DNA of 64,000 nucleotides from [Clostridium] aerotolerans DSM 5434 (GTDB lineage: Bacteria > Bacillota > Clostridia > Lachnospirales > Lachnospiraceae). The translations under genes and the position numbers were made by a program. The notes beneath the pieces were generated by a model. That model saw only the letters and a list, made by a program, of their open reading frames with translations. It did not search any database and had not been told where the DNA came from. This document shows positions 34,443 through 42,774 of this stretch, in pieces. The stretch is taken from positions 310,001 to 374,000 of the forward strand of contig NZ_JHWJ01000001.1 in assembly GCF_000687555.1 (NCBI RefSeq). The letters are read 5' to 3'. How positions within the stretch are numbered: the first letter of the stretch is position 1; each line of letters starts with the position of its first letter.

Positions 34443-36227
34443 TTGAAAAAGAGAGATGAAATACCGGTAAGCGACACCTGGAACCTGGCGGATATATTGC
34501 CGTCTGAAGCAGCCTGGGAGGATTTATTCCGTGAAACAGAGCAGGCAATTGCAGGTTATAAAAGATATGAAGGACATCTTGCAGAGTCCGGCGAGATGCT
34601 TTTTTCCTGTCTGAAATTTGACGAGGAGGTATCCTTAAAGATAGAGACTCTGTTCGTATATGGAAAACAGAAGTCAGATGAAGATACAGGGAATGCAAGA
34701 TATCAGGAATTTGCAGCAAAAGCAAGAGCCTTATCCTATCAGGCGGCAAGTCTTTCTGCTTTTTTAGTGCCTGAGATATTGACAATTCCAGAAAATACTC
34801 TTTCGGAATATCAGGAGAAATTACCGGAGCTAAAGCGTTATAAAAGAACCCTTGAAATTATCATGAAAAAGAAGGAGCATACCTTATCTGCTGCAGAAGA
34901 GGCCCTTCTTGCCAAATCCCTGGAAGCGACATCAGGGGCATCTGATATTTTCAATATGTTCAATAATGCAGATGCCAAATTCCCTGAGATTCTTGATGAG
35001 AACCAGGAGCCGGTTAAAATTACCCATGGCAACTATATCGCCCTTATGGAAAAGCAGGACAGAAGAGTGCGAAAGTCAGCATTTGAAGCGCTATATAGCA
35101 TCTACAAGCAGTTTGGAAACACGCTGGCGTCTACCTTTTTTTCCAATGTAAAACAGGCAGCTTTCTATGCATCAGCAAGAAATTACACATCGTCAAGGGC
35201 ACACTCCTTATCCGAGAACGAAATACCGGAAGAAGTCTATGACAATCTGATAAAGGCTGTCCGGGAAGGGATTTCTTATCTTCATGAGTACGTATCCATC
35301 CGTAAGGAAGCTCTGGGAGTAGATGAGCTTCATATGTACGATTTATATGTGCCAATGGTATCTTTGGAAGAAAAGAAAATATCCTTTGACGAAGCGAAAA
35401 CCATGGTTCTTGAGGGATTAAAGCCTTTGGGAGAGGAATATCTGGCTCTTTTAAAGGAAGGCTTTGATAACCGATGGATCGATGTGTATGAGAATGAAGG
35501 AAAGAGAAGCGGAGCTTATTCCTGGGGAGTTTACGGAATCCATCCTTACGTTCTCCTTAATTTTAATGGAACCTTAGACAGCGTATTTACCCTGGCTCAT
35601 GAGATGGGGCATGCACTTCATAGCTGGTTTTCGGATAAAAATCAGTCCTATGTGGATGCAGGCTATAAAATATTTGTTGCAGAGGTAGCTTCCACCTGTA
35701 ATGAAGCGCTCTTAATCCGCCACCTTTTAGATACAACGAAAGATAAGAGTGAGCGTGCTTATCTGGTAAATCATTTTATGGATAGCTTCCGTGGAACACT
35801 TTACCGTCAGGCAATGTTTGCGGAGTTTGAGGCTGAGACTCACCGCCTGGTAAAAGAGGGGCAGATACTGACGGCGGATCTTCTTGGTCAGACATACCAT
35901 AAGCTCAATGAATTTTATTTTGGTCCGGATATGGTGGTTGATCCGGAGATTGATTTCGAGTGGTCCAGAATTCCTCATTTCTATACACCATTTTATGTAT
36001 ATCAGTATGCAACAGGCTTTTCTGCTGCTGTAGCTATCAGCAGCAAGATCCTTTCCGGGGATCAGGAAGTGATTGAGGGTTATTTTAAATTTTTAAGCGG
36101 CGGAAATTCCATGACTCCCATTGATTTATTAAAGCTTTGCGGAGTGGATATGTCCACAGCAGAGCCGGTAAAGGATGCGCTTTTGGTATTTGCCGGGCTA
36201 TTAAAAGAAATGAGAGGGCTGATTTAG
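34443..36227 (+). CDS. pepF: Oligoendopeptidase F (M3B metallopeptidase)
   Basis: This 594-residue zinc peptidase hydrolyses short peptides in the cytoplasm. The zinc-binding motif HEMGH lies in TLAHEMGHALHSWFSD, at about residue 395, with the downstream Glu in FVAEVASTCNEALL. The C-terminal region carries HFYTPFYVYQYATGF, typical of M3B. The length matches the family. GGAGGG (34432-34437) lies 5 nt before the TTG at 34443; this is preferred over the ATG at 34398, which has no ribosome site and lies before the likely transcription start. Confidence 0.95.
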   Translation: MKKRDEIPVSDTWNLADILPSEAAWEDLFRETEQAIAGYKRYEGHLAESGEMLFSCLKFDEEVSLKIETLFVYGKQKSDEDTGNARYQEFAAKARALSYQAASLSAFLVPEILTIPENTLSEYQEKLPELKRYKRTLEIIMKKKEHTLSAAEEALLAKSLEATSGASDIFNMFNNADAKFPEILDENQEPVKITHGNYIALMEKQDRRVRKSAFEALYSIYKQFGNTLASTFFSNVKQAAFYASARNYTSSRAHSLSENEIPEEVYDNLIKAVREGISYLHEYVSIRKEALGVDELHMYDLYVPMVSLEEKKISFDEAKTMVLEGLKPLGEEYLALLKEGFDNRWIDVYENEGKRSGAYSWGVYGIHPYVLLNFNGTLDSVFTLAHEMGHALHSWFSDKNQSYVDAGYKIFVAEVASTCNEALLIRHLLDTTKDKSERAYLVNHFMDSFRGTLYRQAMFAEFEAETHRLVKEGQILTADLLGQTYHKLNEFYFGPDMVVDPEIDFEWSRIPHFYTPFYVYQYATGFSAAVAISSKILSGDQEVIEGYFKFLSGGNSMTPIDLLKLCGVDMSTAEPVKDALLVFAGLLKEMRGLI

Positions 36228-36261
36228 GTCCAATTGCTGGTTGGGAAAGAGGGGAGCAGGT

Positions 36262-37035
36262 ATGAATCTTTATCAGATGATATTTAAAAGAAGATCCATC
36301 AGAAAATTTAAAAAGGAACAGATCCCGGAACAGCTTTTAAAGGATATTCTTTATTTCGGGAGCTGTGTATTGAAGCTTCATGCGGACATTTCAGTGAAAA
36401 TGGAAATATGTGACAACTTAGATGGCCATCTTCCAGTGAAAGGCTTATGGAAAGTAGAGGCTCCCTATTATCTGGTATTTTATTCCGAGGAAAAAGAAGG
36501 GTATCTGACAAACGCAGGATATATCCTGGAGCCGATTCTCTTATATATGACAGGGAAGGGCATTGGATCCTGCTATCTGGGGAATACCAGAATCACTGGT
36601 CATGAGATGGAAGGGGTTAAGCAGGTCGTCGCAATAGCTTTTGGCTATCCCAAAACACTTCTGTACCGGGATCCGGCTACGGCAAAGCGCTTGCCGTTAA
36701 AGGAGCTGTGCGTATTTAAAGAAGAAATCGGAGAGCCGATGAAAAATATATTAAAAGCTGCAAGGCTGTCTCCGTCGGCTATGAATAACCAGCCCTGGCG
36801 GTTTATTGTATACCACGACAGGATTTATATCTTTGCCTGCAGAGAATTTCTGCCTTCTGCCCCCTTAGTTTCCATGCGTGATATCAGTATTGGGATTATG
36901 TTGTCCCATCTAACCATAGCCGCGGAAGAGATGTGGATGAACATCAAGCTGGAAGCAGAAGAAACAATGCTTAAAAAGTCCTTTAAAAGCGGGACTTATG
37001 TTACGACTGCGTACGTCAAAGAATTCAACTGCTGA
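36262..37035 (+). CDS. Nitroreductase-family protein (TM1586-like)
   Basis: This 257-residue protein has the nitroreductase FMN-binding start (YQMIFKRRSIRKFKKEQIPE) and a second related segment (LKAARLSPSAMNNQPWRFIVY) near residue 170. This arrangement is seen in the TM1586-like subgroup. The substrate is unknown. GGGGAGCAGG precedes the ATG at 36262; the TTG at 36241 is a weaker alternative. It follows pepF closely with no terminator between, so co-transcription is likely. Confidence 0.85.
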   Translation: MNLYQMIFKRRSIRKFKKEQIPEQLLKDILYFGSCVLKLHADISVKMEICDNLDGHLPVKGLWKVEAPYYLVFYSEEKEGYLTNAGYILEPILLYMTGKGIGSCYLGNTRITGHEMEGVKQVVAIAFGYPKTLLYRDPATAKRLPLKELCVFKEEIGEPMKNILKAARLSPSAMNNQPWRFIVYHDRIYIFACREFLPSAPLVSMRDISIGIMLSHLTIAAEEMWMNIKLEAEETMLKKSFKSGTYVTTAYVKEFNC

Positions 37036-37098
37036 TCACATGTTATTTCATATAAAAAGGAGAAGGGCCAATGGTATGGTCCTTCTCCTTTTTCATGC

Positions 37099-37512
37099 CT
37101 ATTCAATTGGAATATAACGGTTTTCTTCAATTTCCTTGGGAGCTTCCTTGGGAAGCATAAGCTTTAAGATTCCGTTTTCAAACGATGCCTTAATATCTTC
37201 CTGTCTGATTCTGGTTCCTACGTAAAAGCTTCTCTTTAAAGAACTGTGATACCGCTCTCTGCGGATATAGTTCTTTTCTTCATCGGAGTTATTTTCTGAA
37301 CTGTTTTCAGCGAGGATGGTGAGATACCCATCTTTTAGCTCTGCCTTTACCATATCCTTCTGAAAGCCAGGCAGTTCCATATCTATAACATAGTGGTCAC
37401 CGCTGTCTTCAATATCGGTTTTCATTAAGGGTTGCTTGTTTAAATATGAATCTGTAAAAAACGGATCATTGAAAAAATCATCAAATAAATTGTTTCTTCT
37501 GGATAATAACAT
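37099..37512 (-). CDS. Hsp20/alpha-crystallin small heat-shock protein
   Basis: This 137-residue holdase chaperone begins LLSRRNNLFDDFFNDPFF and has the alpha-crystallin domain at about residues 30-125 (DHYVIDMELPGFQKDMVKAEL ... FENGILKLMLPKE). The C-terminal I-x-I-type anchor reads YIPIE. AAGGAGGAAC precedes the ATG. A CIRCE element overlaps the -35 of its promoter, so HrcA should repress it. Confidence 0.95.
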   Translation of the reverse strand: MLLSRRNNLFDDFFNDPFFTDSYLNKQPLMKTDIEDSGDHYVIDMELPGFQKDMVKAELKDGYLTILAENSSENNSDEEKNYIRRERYHSSLKRSFYVGTRIRQEDIKASFENGILKLMLPKEAPKEIEENRYIPIE

Positions 37513-37563
37513 ATCAGTTCCTCCTTTTTATTCGATAGATGCAGCACCGTTCATTGGTGTTCT

Positions 37564-37594
37564 ATATGTGTTATACATGTAATATAACACATAT
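37564..37594. repeat. Perfect 12-bp inverted repeat at the hsp20 transcription start
   Basis: ATATGTGTTATA (37564-37575) is the exact inverse of TATAACACATAT (37583-37594) with a 7-nt gap. It spans the -10 and start site of the hsp20 promoter. It is distinct from CIRCE and could be a second operator or an RNA hairpin. Confidence 0.6.
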
Positions 37595-37609
37595 TATTAG
37601 CACTGTCAA
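37581..37609 (-). promoter_or_regulatory. Promoter of hsp20
   Basis: Minus-strand perfect TTGACA (37609-37604), a 17-bp spacer and TATATT (37586-37581). Confidence 0.75.
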
Positions 37610-37623
37610 TAGGTGAGTGCTAA
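37597..37623. promoter_or_regulatory. CIRCE element (HrcA operator)
   Basis: TTAGCACTG and GAGTGCTAA are separated by 9 bp, one base off the CIRCE consensus (TTAGCACTC-N9-GAGTGCTAA). It overlaps the -35 of hsp20. Confidence 0.88.
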
Positions 37624-37643
37624 TATTTTTCGTCGAAACTACG

Positions 37644-37672
37644 TTGCTAGTATGAATAGAAAATGATAAAAT
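37644..37672 (+). promoter_or_regulatory. Promoter of the YkgJ-type gene
   Basis: TTGCTA (37644-37649), a 17-bp spacer and TAAAAT (37667-37672). Confidence 0.6.
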
Positions 37673-37711
37673 AACCATGTTTGAAATATTTTAAAGTGAG
37701 GAATGGGATCC

Positions 37712-38368
37712 ATGAAACGGGAAGTTGACTTAAATGAGATTTCCGATGGGAAATTATATGGCATAAATGATATGGTAAAGGCGGACTGTAAGGATTGCAG
37801 GGGCTGTTCTGACTGCTGTCAGGGGATGGGACAATCTGTTACCCTGGATCCTCTTGACTGTTACCGTTTGTGTGAAAATCTGTCCTGCACCATGGAAGCA
37901 TTGCTTCAGGATAAGCTTGAATTAAATGTAGTGGATGGAATCGTACTTCCCAATCTAAAAATGGCAGGTGAGGCTGAACGGTGCAGTTTCCTAAATCATC
38001 GGGGAAGATGCAGCATCCATAGCTTCCGCCCCGGAATCTGCCGTCTGTTTCCTTTGGGAAGGGTTTACGGGGAACAGGAAATGAAGTATTTTCTTCAATT
38101 ACATGAATGCAGAATGGAAGAACGGACAAAGGTAAAGGTGAAAAAATGGCTGGATACATCTGATGTGAAACAGTATGAAGCCTTTGTGCTAAAATGGTAT
38201 CATTATTTGAAAAATCTAGAAAAACGCATCAAAACAGAAAATGACCCTTCCTTTGCCAATCAGGTCAGCATGTACGTGTTAAAAAACTTTTATTTGGTAC
38301 CCTATGAAATGGAACAGGATTTTTACAGTCAGTTTGAAAGAAGGCTTGAAGCGAGTACCTTCTTATGA
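37712..38368 (+). CDS. YkgJ-family Cys-cluster protein
   Basis: This 218-residue protein has the Cys-rich UPF0153/YkgJ pattern. An N-terminal CKDCRGCSDCC lies at about residues 26-36, and later CSFLNHRGRCSIHSFRPGICRLFPLGR. Such clusters are thought to bind zinc or an Fe-S centre. The role is unknown. GAGG (37699-37702) sits 9 nt before the ATG at 37712; the ATG at 37703 is too close. pyrF follows 54 nt downstream, so it may lead the pyr transcript. Confidence 0.85.
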   Translation: MKREVDLNEISDGKLYGINDMVKADCKDCRGCSDCCQGMGQSVTLDPLDCYRLCENLSCTMEALLQDKLELNVVDGIVLPNLKMAGEAERCSFLNHRGRCSIHSFRPGICRLFPLGRVYGEQEMKYFLQLHECRMEERTKVKVKKWLDTSDVKQYEAFVLKWYHYLKNLEKRIKTENDPSFANQVSMYVLKNFYLVPYEMEQDFYSQFERRLEASTFL

Positions 38369-38422
38369 TAGAATTGGTAAGAATAGAGAATAATAAGAAT
38401 AAATGGAACCCAGGAGGAGACA

Positions 38423-39340
38423 ATGATCAGGCAATTAATTGAAAAAATCCAGAAGACAAAGGCACCGATCTGTGTAGGACTTGACCCCATGCTTGACTAT
38501 ATACCAGAACATGTCCTAAGCAAGGCATTGGAAGAGTTTGGTGAGACTCTGGAAGGTGCTGCAGAAGCAATCTGGCAGTATAATAAAGAAATTATAGATC
38601 ATGTATACGATTTAATCCCCTCCGTAAAGCCTCAGATCGCCATGTATGAACAGTTTGGCATTGAAGGATTGCAGGCTTATGTAAAAACAGTAAACTATTG
38701 TCAGGAAAAAGGCCTTCTTGTGATTGGCGATGCAAAACGAGGCGATATCGGTTCTACTTCATCTGCGTATGCTACCGCTCATATTGGTAAAGTAAAGGTA
38801 GGAAGCAATCGTCTCACCGCATTTGGGACAGATTTTCTTACCATCAATCCCTATCTGGGAACGGATGGCGTGAAACCCTTTGTGGACGTATGTAAGGAAG
38901 AGGATAAGGGACTGTTTGTTCTTGTTAAGACCTCCAATCCCTCCAGCGGAGAATTTCAGGATCGGCTGATTGATGGACGTCCTTTGTACGAGCTGGTAGC
39001 CGAAAAGGTAGTAGAATGGGGAGCCCAGTCCATGGACGGAACCTACAGCAACGTAGGTGCAGTGGTAGGAGCTACTTATCCAGAGATGAGCAGAATTCTC
39101 CGTAAGCTTATGCCAAATACCTATTTCCTGGTACCAGGTTATGGTGCTCAGGGAGGAACGGCTGAAGATTTAAAGCCCTGTTTTAATGAAGATGGATTAG
39201 GCGCTGTGGTAAACTCCTCCAGAGGAATCATTGCTGCATATAAGCAGGATAAATATAAGAAATATGGTGCAGAGCACTTTGGTGAGGCCTCAAGACAGGC
39301 AGTCATCGATATGGTAACAGACATCAACCGGGTATTATAG
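38423..39340 (+). CDS. pyrF: Orotidine-5'-phosphate decarboxylase (type 2)
   Basis: This 305-residue enzyme makes UMP from OMP. It belongs to the longer type-2 group, with the catalytic segment VIGDAKRGDIGSTSSAYA (Lys and Asp residues) and the phosphate loop VPGYGAQGG. AGGAGGAGAC precedes the ATG. pyrK begins 9 nt downstream, so the gene opens the pyrF-K-D-E operon. Confidence 0.96.
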   Translation: MIRQLIEKIQKTKAPICVGLDPMLDYIPEHVLSKALEEFGETLEGAAEAIWQYNKEIIDHVYDLIPSVKPQIAMYEQFGIEGLQAYVKTVNYCQEKGLLVIGDAKRGDIGSTSSAYATAHIGKVKVGSNRLTAFGTDFLTINPYLGTDGVKPFVDVCKEEDKGLFVLVKTSNPSSGEFQDRLIDGRPLYELVAEKVVEWGAQSMDGTYSNVGAVVGATYPEMSRILRKLMPNTYFLVPGYGAQGGTAEDLKPCFNEDGLGAVVNSSRGIIAAYKQDKYKKYGAEHFGEASRQAVIDMVTDINRVL

Positions 39341-39349
39341 GGGGACATC

Positions 39350-40126
39350 ATGGCGAAAGTAATGGAATCAGCAAGGGTCGCCAGTCAGGAAAAGCTGGCT
39401 GATGGCGTATACAGCATGTGGATTGAAACAGAGAAGATAGCAAGAGAAGCAGTACCAGGCCAGTTTATTTCTTTGTATACAAAGGATAATTCCAAACTTC
39501 TGCCCCGTCCCATCAGTATATGTGAGATTGACAGGGAAAAGGGTCTGATCCGTATCGTATACCGGGTATTAGGCAGTGGTACAGAGGAATTCTCCTATTA
39601 TAAAGAAGGGGATTATGCAGAGATCCTTGGCCCCCTTGGCAATGGTTTCCCTCTGGAAGCCGGAGCAGCAGGTAAGCGGGCATTCATCATTGGCGGAGGA
39701 ATTGGAATTCCTCCTATGCTGGAGCTGTCTAAGCATCTTGACTGTGAAAAACAGATCATTCTTGGTTACCGGGATACCATGTTCTTAGAAGATGAATTCA
39801 CTCCCTATGGTACCACCTTTGTAGCCACAGAAGATGGCAGTCAGGGAACAAAAGGGAATGTACTGGACGCAGTGAGAGAACATGGCCTGAGCGCAGATGT
39901 AATTTTTGCCTGTGGCCCGACCCCCATGTTAAAAGCAATAAAGGCATATGCCGAGGAGAACGGAATTGAGTGCTATCTCTCTTTGGAGGAACGTATGGCA
40001 TGTGGCATCGGTGCGTGTCTGGCCTGCGTCTGCAAAAGCAGTGAGGTGGATGAGCATTCCATGGTTCATAATAAGCGGGTCTGCAAAGACGGCCCGGTAT
40101 TCCGGGCAGAGGAGGTAGACTTTTAG
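39350..40126 (+). CDS. pyrK: Dihydroorotate dehydrogenase electron-transfer subunit
   Basis: This 258-residue protein passes electrons from PyrD to NAD+. It has FAD-binding RPISICEID, NAD-binding GGGIGIPPMLEL and the [2Fe-2S] Cys cluster ACGIGACLACVCKS near residue 220 plus a later Cys in VCKDGPVF. The stop codon is followed immediately by the pyrD ATG, so the two are tightly coupled. Confidence 0.96.
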   Translation: MAKVMESARVASQEKLADGVYSMWIETEKIAREAVPGQFISLYTKDNSKLLPRPISICEIDREKGLIRIVYRVLGSGTEEFSYYKEGDYAEILGPLGNGFPLEAGAAGKRAFIIGGGIGIPPMLELSKHLDCEKQIILGYRDTMFLEDEFTPYGTTFVATEDGSQGTKGNVLDAVREHGLSADVIFACGPTPMLKAIKAYAEENGIECYLSLEERMACGIGACLACVCKSSEVDEHSMVHNKRVCKDGPVFRAEEVDF

Positions 40127-41029
40127 ATGAATACAAAAGTAAATCTGGCTGGGATTGAACTGAAAAATCCTGTTATGACAGCCTCCGGAACCTTTGGCTC
40201 AGGAGAAGAGTACAGTGAGATGTTCGATTTAGGCTATCTTGGTGCTGTGGTCACAAAAGGCGTTGCAAATGTGGCCTGGCCGGGTAACCCTACGCCAAGA
40301 ATTGCGGAAACATACGGCGGTATGCTCAATGCCATTGGACTTCAAAATCCTGGTATGGAGGTTTTTGCTCAAAGAGACATTCCGTTTTTAAAGAAGTATG
40401 ATACAAAGATAATCGTCAATGTCTGCGGAAAGACAACAGAAGATTACCTTGCAGTAGTGGAGCGGCTTTCAGAGGAGCCAGTGGATATGCTGGAGATCAA
40501 TATCTCCTGCCCCAATGTGAAAGAGGGCGGAATCGCCTTCGGACAGGATCCAAAAGCAGTGGAAGCCATTACCCGTGAAGTGAAAAAGTATGCAAAGCAG
40601 CCGGTTATCATGAAATTAAGCCCCAATGTGACTGATATTGGAGTCATGGCAAAAGCGGCAGAAGCAGGCGGCGCTGATGTTATTTCCCTTATTAACACAC
40701 TGACTGGAATGAAGATCGATATTAACCGCCGTACCTTTGCGGTTGCGAATAAAACAGGCGGACTTTCCGGTCCCGCGATTAAACCCATTGCAGTCCGTAT
40801 GGTATACCAGGCAGCCAATGCCGTGAAGATTCCAGTCATCGGTATGGGTGGTATTATGGATGCAGATGATGCCATTGAGTTTATTCTGGCAGGAGCCACA
40901 GCTGTATCTGTAGGAACCGTCAATTTCAGAAATCCATATGCAGCCGAAGAGGTGGTAAAAGGCATTGAGGCTTATATGGAGCGATACGGTGTGAAGGATA
41001 TTAAGGAACTGATCGGTGCTGTAAGGTAG
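40127..41029 (+). CDS. pyrD: Dihydroorotate dehydrogenase B, catalytic subunit
   Basis: This 300-residue FMN enzyme oxidises dihydroorotate. It shows ELKNPVMTASGTFGSGEEY and EINISCPNVKEGG with the catalytic Cys nearby. Further on are MKLSPNVTD and GMGGIMDADDAIEFILAGATAVSVGT. It is the NAD-linked class 1B, which needs PyrK. Its ATG abuts the pyrK stop; AGAGGAGG lies inside the end of pyrK. Confidence 0.96.
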   Translation: MNTKVNLAGIELKNPVMTASGTFGSGEEYSEMFDLGYLGAVVTKGVANVAWPGNPTPRIAETYGGMLNAIGLQNPGMEVFAQRDIPFLKKYDTKIIVNVCGKTTEDYLAVVERLSEEPVDMLEINISCPNVKEGGIAFGQDPKAVEAITREVKKYAKQPVIMKLSPNVTDIGVMAKAAEAGGADVISLINTLTGMKIDINRRTFAVANKTGGLSGPAIKPIAVRMVYQAANAVKIPVIGMGGIMDADDAIEFILAGATAVSVGTVNFRNPYAAEEVVKGIEAYMERYGVKDIKELIGAVR

Positions 41030-41074
41030 ATGGCAGGAATATAAGCAAGAACTTTTTGAATAGAGAGGATAAAA

Positions 41075-41749
41075 ATGGAACAGTATAAACAGGAATTTAT
41101 AGAATTTATGGTGGACAGCAATGTTCTTAAATTCGGCGACTTTACACTGAAAAGCGGAAGAAAATCGCCATTTTTTATGAATGCAGGTTCTTATGTAACA
41201 GGAGCCCAGTTAAAAAAGCTGGGAGAATATTATGCAAAGGCCATACATGAAACCTTTGGCGATGATTTTGACGTATTATTCGGACCTGCCTATAAAGGAA
41301 TTCCCTTAAGTGTTGCTACGACCATTGCCTTTCATGAACTCTATGGCAAGGAAATTAAATATTGTTCCAACCGGAAAGAAGAAAAGGATCATGGCGATAC
41401 AGGAATTCTTCTTGGAAGTCCCATAAAGGATGGGGACCGTGTGGTAATTATTGAAGATGTGACCACCTCTGGAAAATCGATTGAAGAGACATTTCCTATT
41501 ATTAAGGCACAGGGAGATGTAGAAATATTAGGACTTATGGTTTCCTTAAACCGTATGGAAAAAGGAAAGGGTGATAAAAGCGCCCTTGATGAAATCCAGG
41601 AGAAGTATGGTTTTAAGGCGTCAGCCATCGTTTCTATGGCAGAGGTCATCGAACATTTATACAATAGAGAATATGACGGTAAAATCATCATTGATGATGC
41701 TCTGAAAGCTGCGATTGATACTTATTATGAAATCTATGGAGTGAGATAA
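41075..41749 (+). CDS. pyrE: Orotate phosphoribosyltransferase
   Basis: This 224-residue enzyme joins PRPP and orotate. The PRPP loop is VVIIEDVTTSGKS and the N-terminal segment LKSGRKSPFFMNAG binds orotate. GAGAGGAT lies before the ATG. It is the last pyrimidine gene here; pyrB, pyrC and carAB are not in the window, and no pyr attenuator was found upstream. Confidence 0.96.
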   Translation: MEQYKQEFIEFMVDSNVLKFGDFTLKSGRKSPFFMNAGSYVTGAQLKKLGEYYAKAIHETFGDDFDVLFGPAYKGIPLSVATTIAFHELYGKEIKYCSNRKEEKDHGDTGILLGSPIKDGDRVVIIEDVTTSGKSIEETFPIIKAQGDVEILGLMVSLNRMEKGKGDKSALDEIQEKYGFKASAIVSMAEVIEHLYNREYDGKIIIDDALKAAIDTYYEIYGVR

Positions 41750-41761
41750 GGAGAGCCTGAT

Positions 41762-41911
41762 ATGGAAAGAGTTTACAAGACTATGAGAAATGTTGGAGCG
41801 TTAAGCCTTGGAGTTGGAATTGTTATCACGGTAATTGGCGTTGCTGCCGGAGTTATTTCCATCATCAATGGAGCTTTTCTGCTGAAAAGAAAATCTGAAA
41901 TCACATTTTAA
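41762..41911 (+). CDS. Small single-helix membrane protein (49 aa)
   Basis: This 49-residue ORF starts MERVYKTMRN and has one Gly/Ala/Ile-rich membrane helix, about residues 12-42 (GIVITVIGVAAGVISIING). It ends with a basic LLKRKSE. AAGGAGAG precedes the ATG, and it starts 13 nt after pyrE, so it is probably translated from the pyr transcript. No family name is recognised. A terminator follows. Confidence 0.65.
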   Translation: MERVYKTMRNVGALSLGVGIVITVIGVAAGVISIINGAFLLKRKSEITF

Positions 41912-41931
41912 TGTTATTATGTTAAGAGGAA

Positions 41932-41972
41932 GCTGTAGGAAACAATGGTTTTCCGGCAGCCTTTCTCTTTTT
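41932..41972 (+). terminator. Terminator of the pyr transcript
   Basis: GCTGTAGGAAA and TTTCCGGCAGC form the stem (nine of eleven pairs), followed by a T/C-rich tract with TTTTT. Confidence 0.75.
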
Positions 41973-41989
41973 ATAAAGATGGAGCTGTT

Positions 41990-42481
41990 ATGATTAAAAA
42001 TGCGACAAAGCGGCAGAAGATGGGATGGGTGATCTTTTTAGTATACGTAATCTTTTTGGTCTACTTTCTGTTTTTCTCTGATTATTTTGGAAGAGGAAGT
42101 CATATCCGGGAAAATTACGCCTACAACCTGGTTCCATTCAAGGAGATACGGCGTTTTATTGTTTACCGTAAAGTGGTTGGACTGGAGTCTTTTCTTCTTA
42201 ATATCGTAGGAAATATAGCAGGATTTATGCCGTTTGGTTTTTTCCTTCCTGTCATTAGCCGCAGGAGCCGCCGTTTTTTTAATACGGTACTATTAAGCTT
42301 TCTTTTCAGCTTAAGTATTGAGACCATTCAGCTCGTGTTTAAAGTTGGCAGCTTTGATGTAGACGACATGATTTTAAACACGGCCGGAGGTATCCTTGGC
42401 TATATTCTGTATAAGATTGTGCAGCGCATAAGAGTAAGGAGGAAAAGGCGTGAAAAAGCAGAAAAAAGTATCCTACATTAG
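41990..42481 (+). CDS. VanZ-family membrane protein
   Basis: This 163-residue protein has about four hydrophobic helices and the VanZ-like core NLVPFKEIRRFI, NIVGNIAGFMPFGFFLP, SLSIETIQL and SFDVDDMILNTAGGILGY. VanZ proteins raise teicoplanin tolerance in enterococci; housekeeping members are of unknown role. An upstream ATG at 41945 lies within the terminator hairpin, so ATG 41990 with GGAGC is used. It overlaps the next gene by 32 nt. Confidence 0.88.
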   Translation: MIKNATKRQKMGWVIFLVYVIFLVYFLFFSDYFGRGSHIRENYAYNLVPFKEIRRFIVYRKVVGLESFLLNIVGNIAGFMPFGFFLPVISRRSRRFFNTVLLSFLFSLSIETIQLVFKVGSFDVDDMILNTAGGILGYILYKIVQRIRVRRKRREKAEKSILH

Positions 42482-42770
42482 AAAGCCTTTTGCAAAAAAG
42501 AGCTTTTTGTCCCTGGGACTTTCTGTGGGAGCGCTGGTATTGGGAATCATTGGAATCACAAGCTCTGTAATGGCGGCAGGGCAGGCGCAGCTTAATGTTG
42601 CGGCTGTCTGCTTTTGCAGTTTGCTGATCTCTTTTTTTTCCATTGGTTACGGCGTCCTTTCCTTTTTTGAAAAGGAAAAGAAATATATACTGGCCCAGAT
42701 TGGCATAGCAGTCAGTGCTGTCCTTGTCATTCTCTGGGTGGTACTCATTATAATAGGAATAAGGGGGTAG
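42450..42770 (+). CDS. DUF6142-like small membrane protein
   Basis: This 106-residue protein has three hydrophobic helices (about residues 19-42, 50-72 and 82-104) and a basic N-terminus (KKQKKVSYIRKPFAKK). It starts at GTG 42450 after AAGGAGGAAA, within the end of the VanZ gene, and ends 4 nt before the M29-like gene. The layout suggests translational coupling in one operon. I think of DUF6142 but cannot verify it. The function is unknown. Confidence 0.7.
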   Translation: MKKQKKVSYIRKPFAKKSFLSLGLSVGALVLGIIGITSSVMAAGQAQLNVAAVCFCSLLISFFSIGYGVLSFFEKEKKYILAQIGIAVSAVLVILWVVLIIIGIRG

Positions 42771-42774
42771 CAAT

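Noticed and set aside
34304-34477. Longer frame for the tandem-GNAT gene
   Set aside because: It would overlap the oligopeptidase gene and its promoter; AGGAG precedes the ATG at 34303.
41945-41989. Earlier ATG for the VanZ-family gene
   Set aside because: This ATG lies in the loop of the pyr terminator hairpin; the ATG at 41990 has its own ribosome site and begins the hydrophobic protein.
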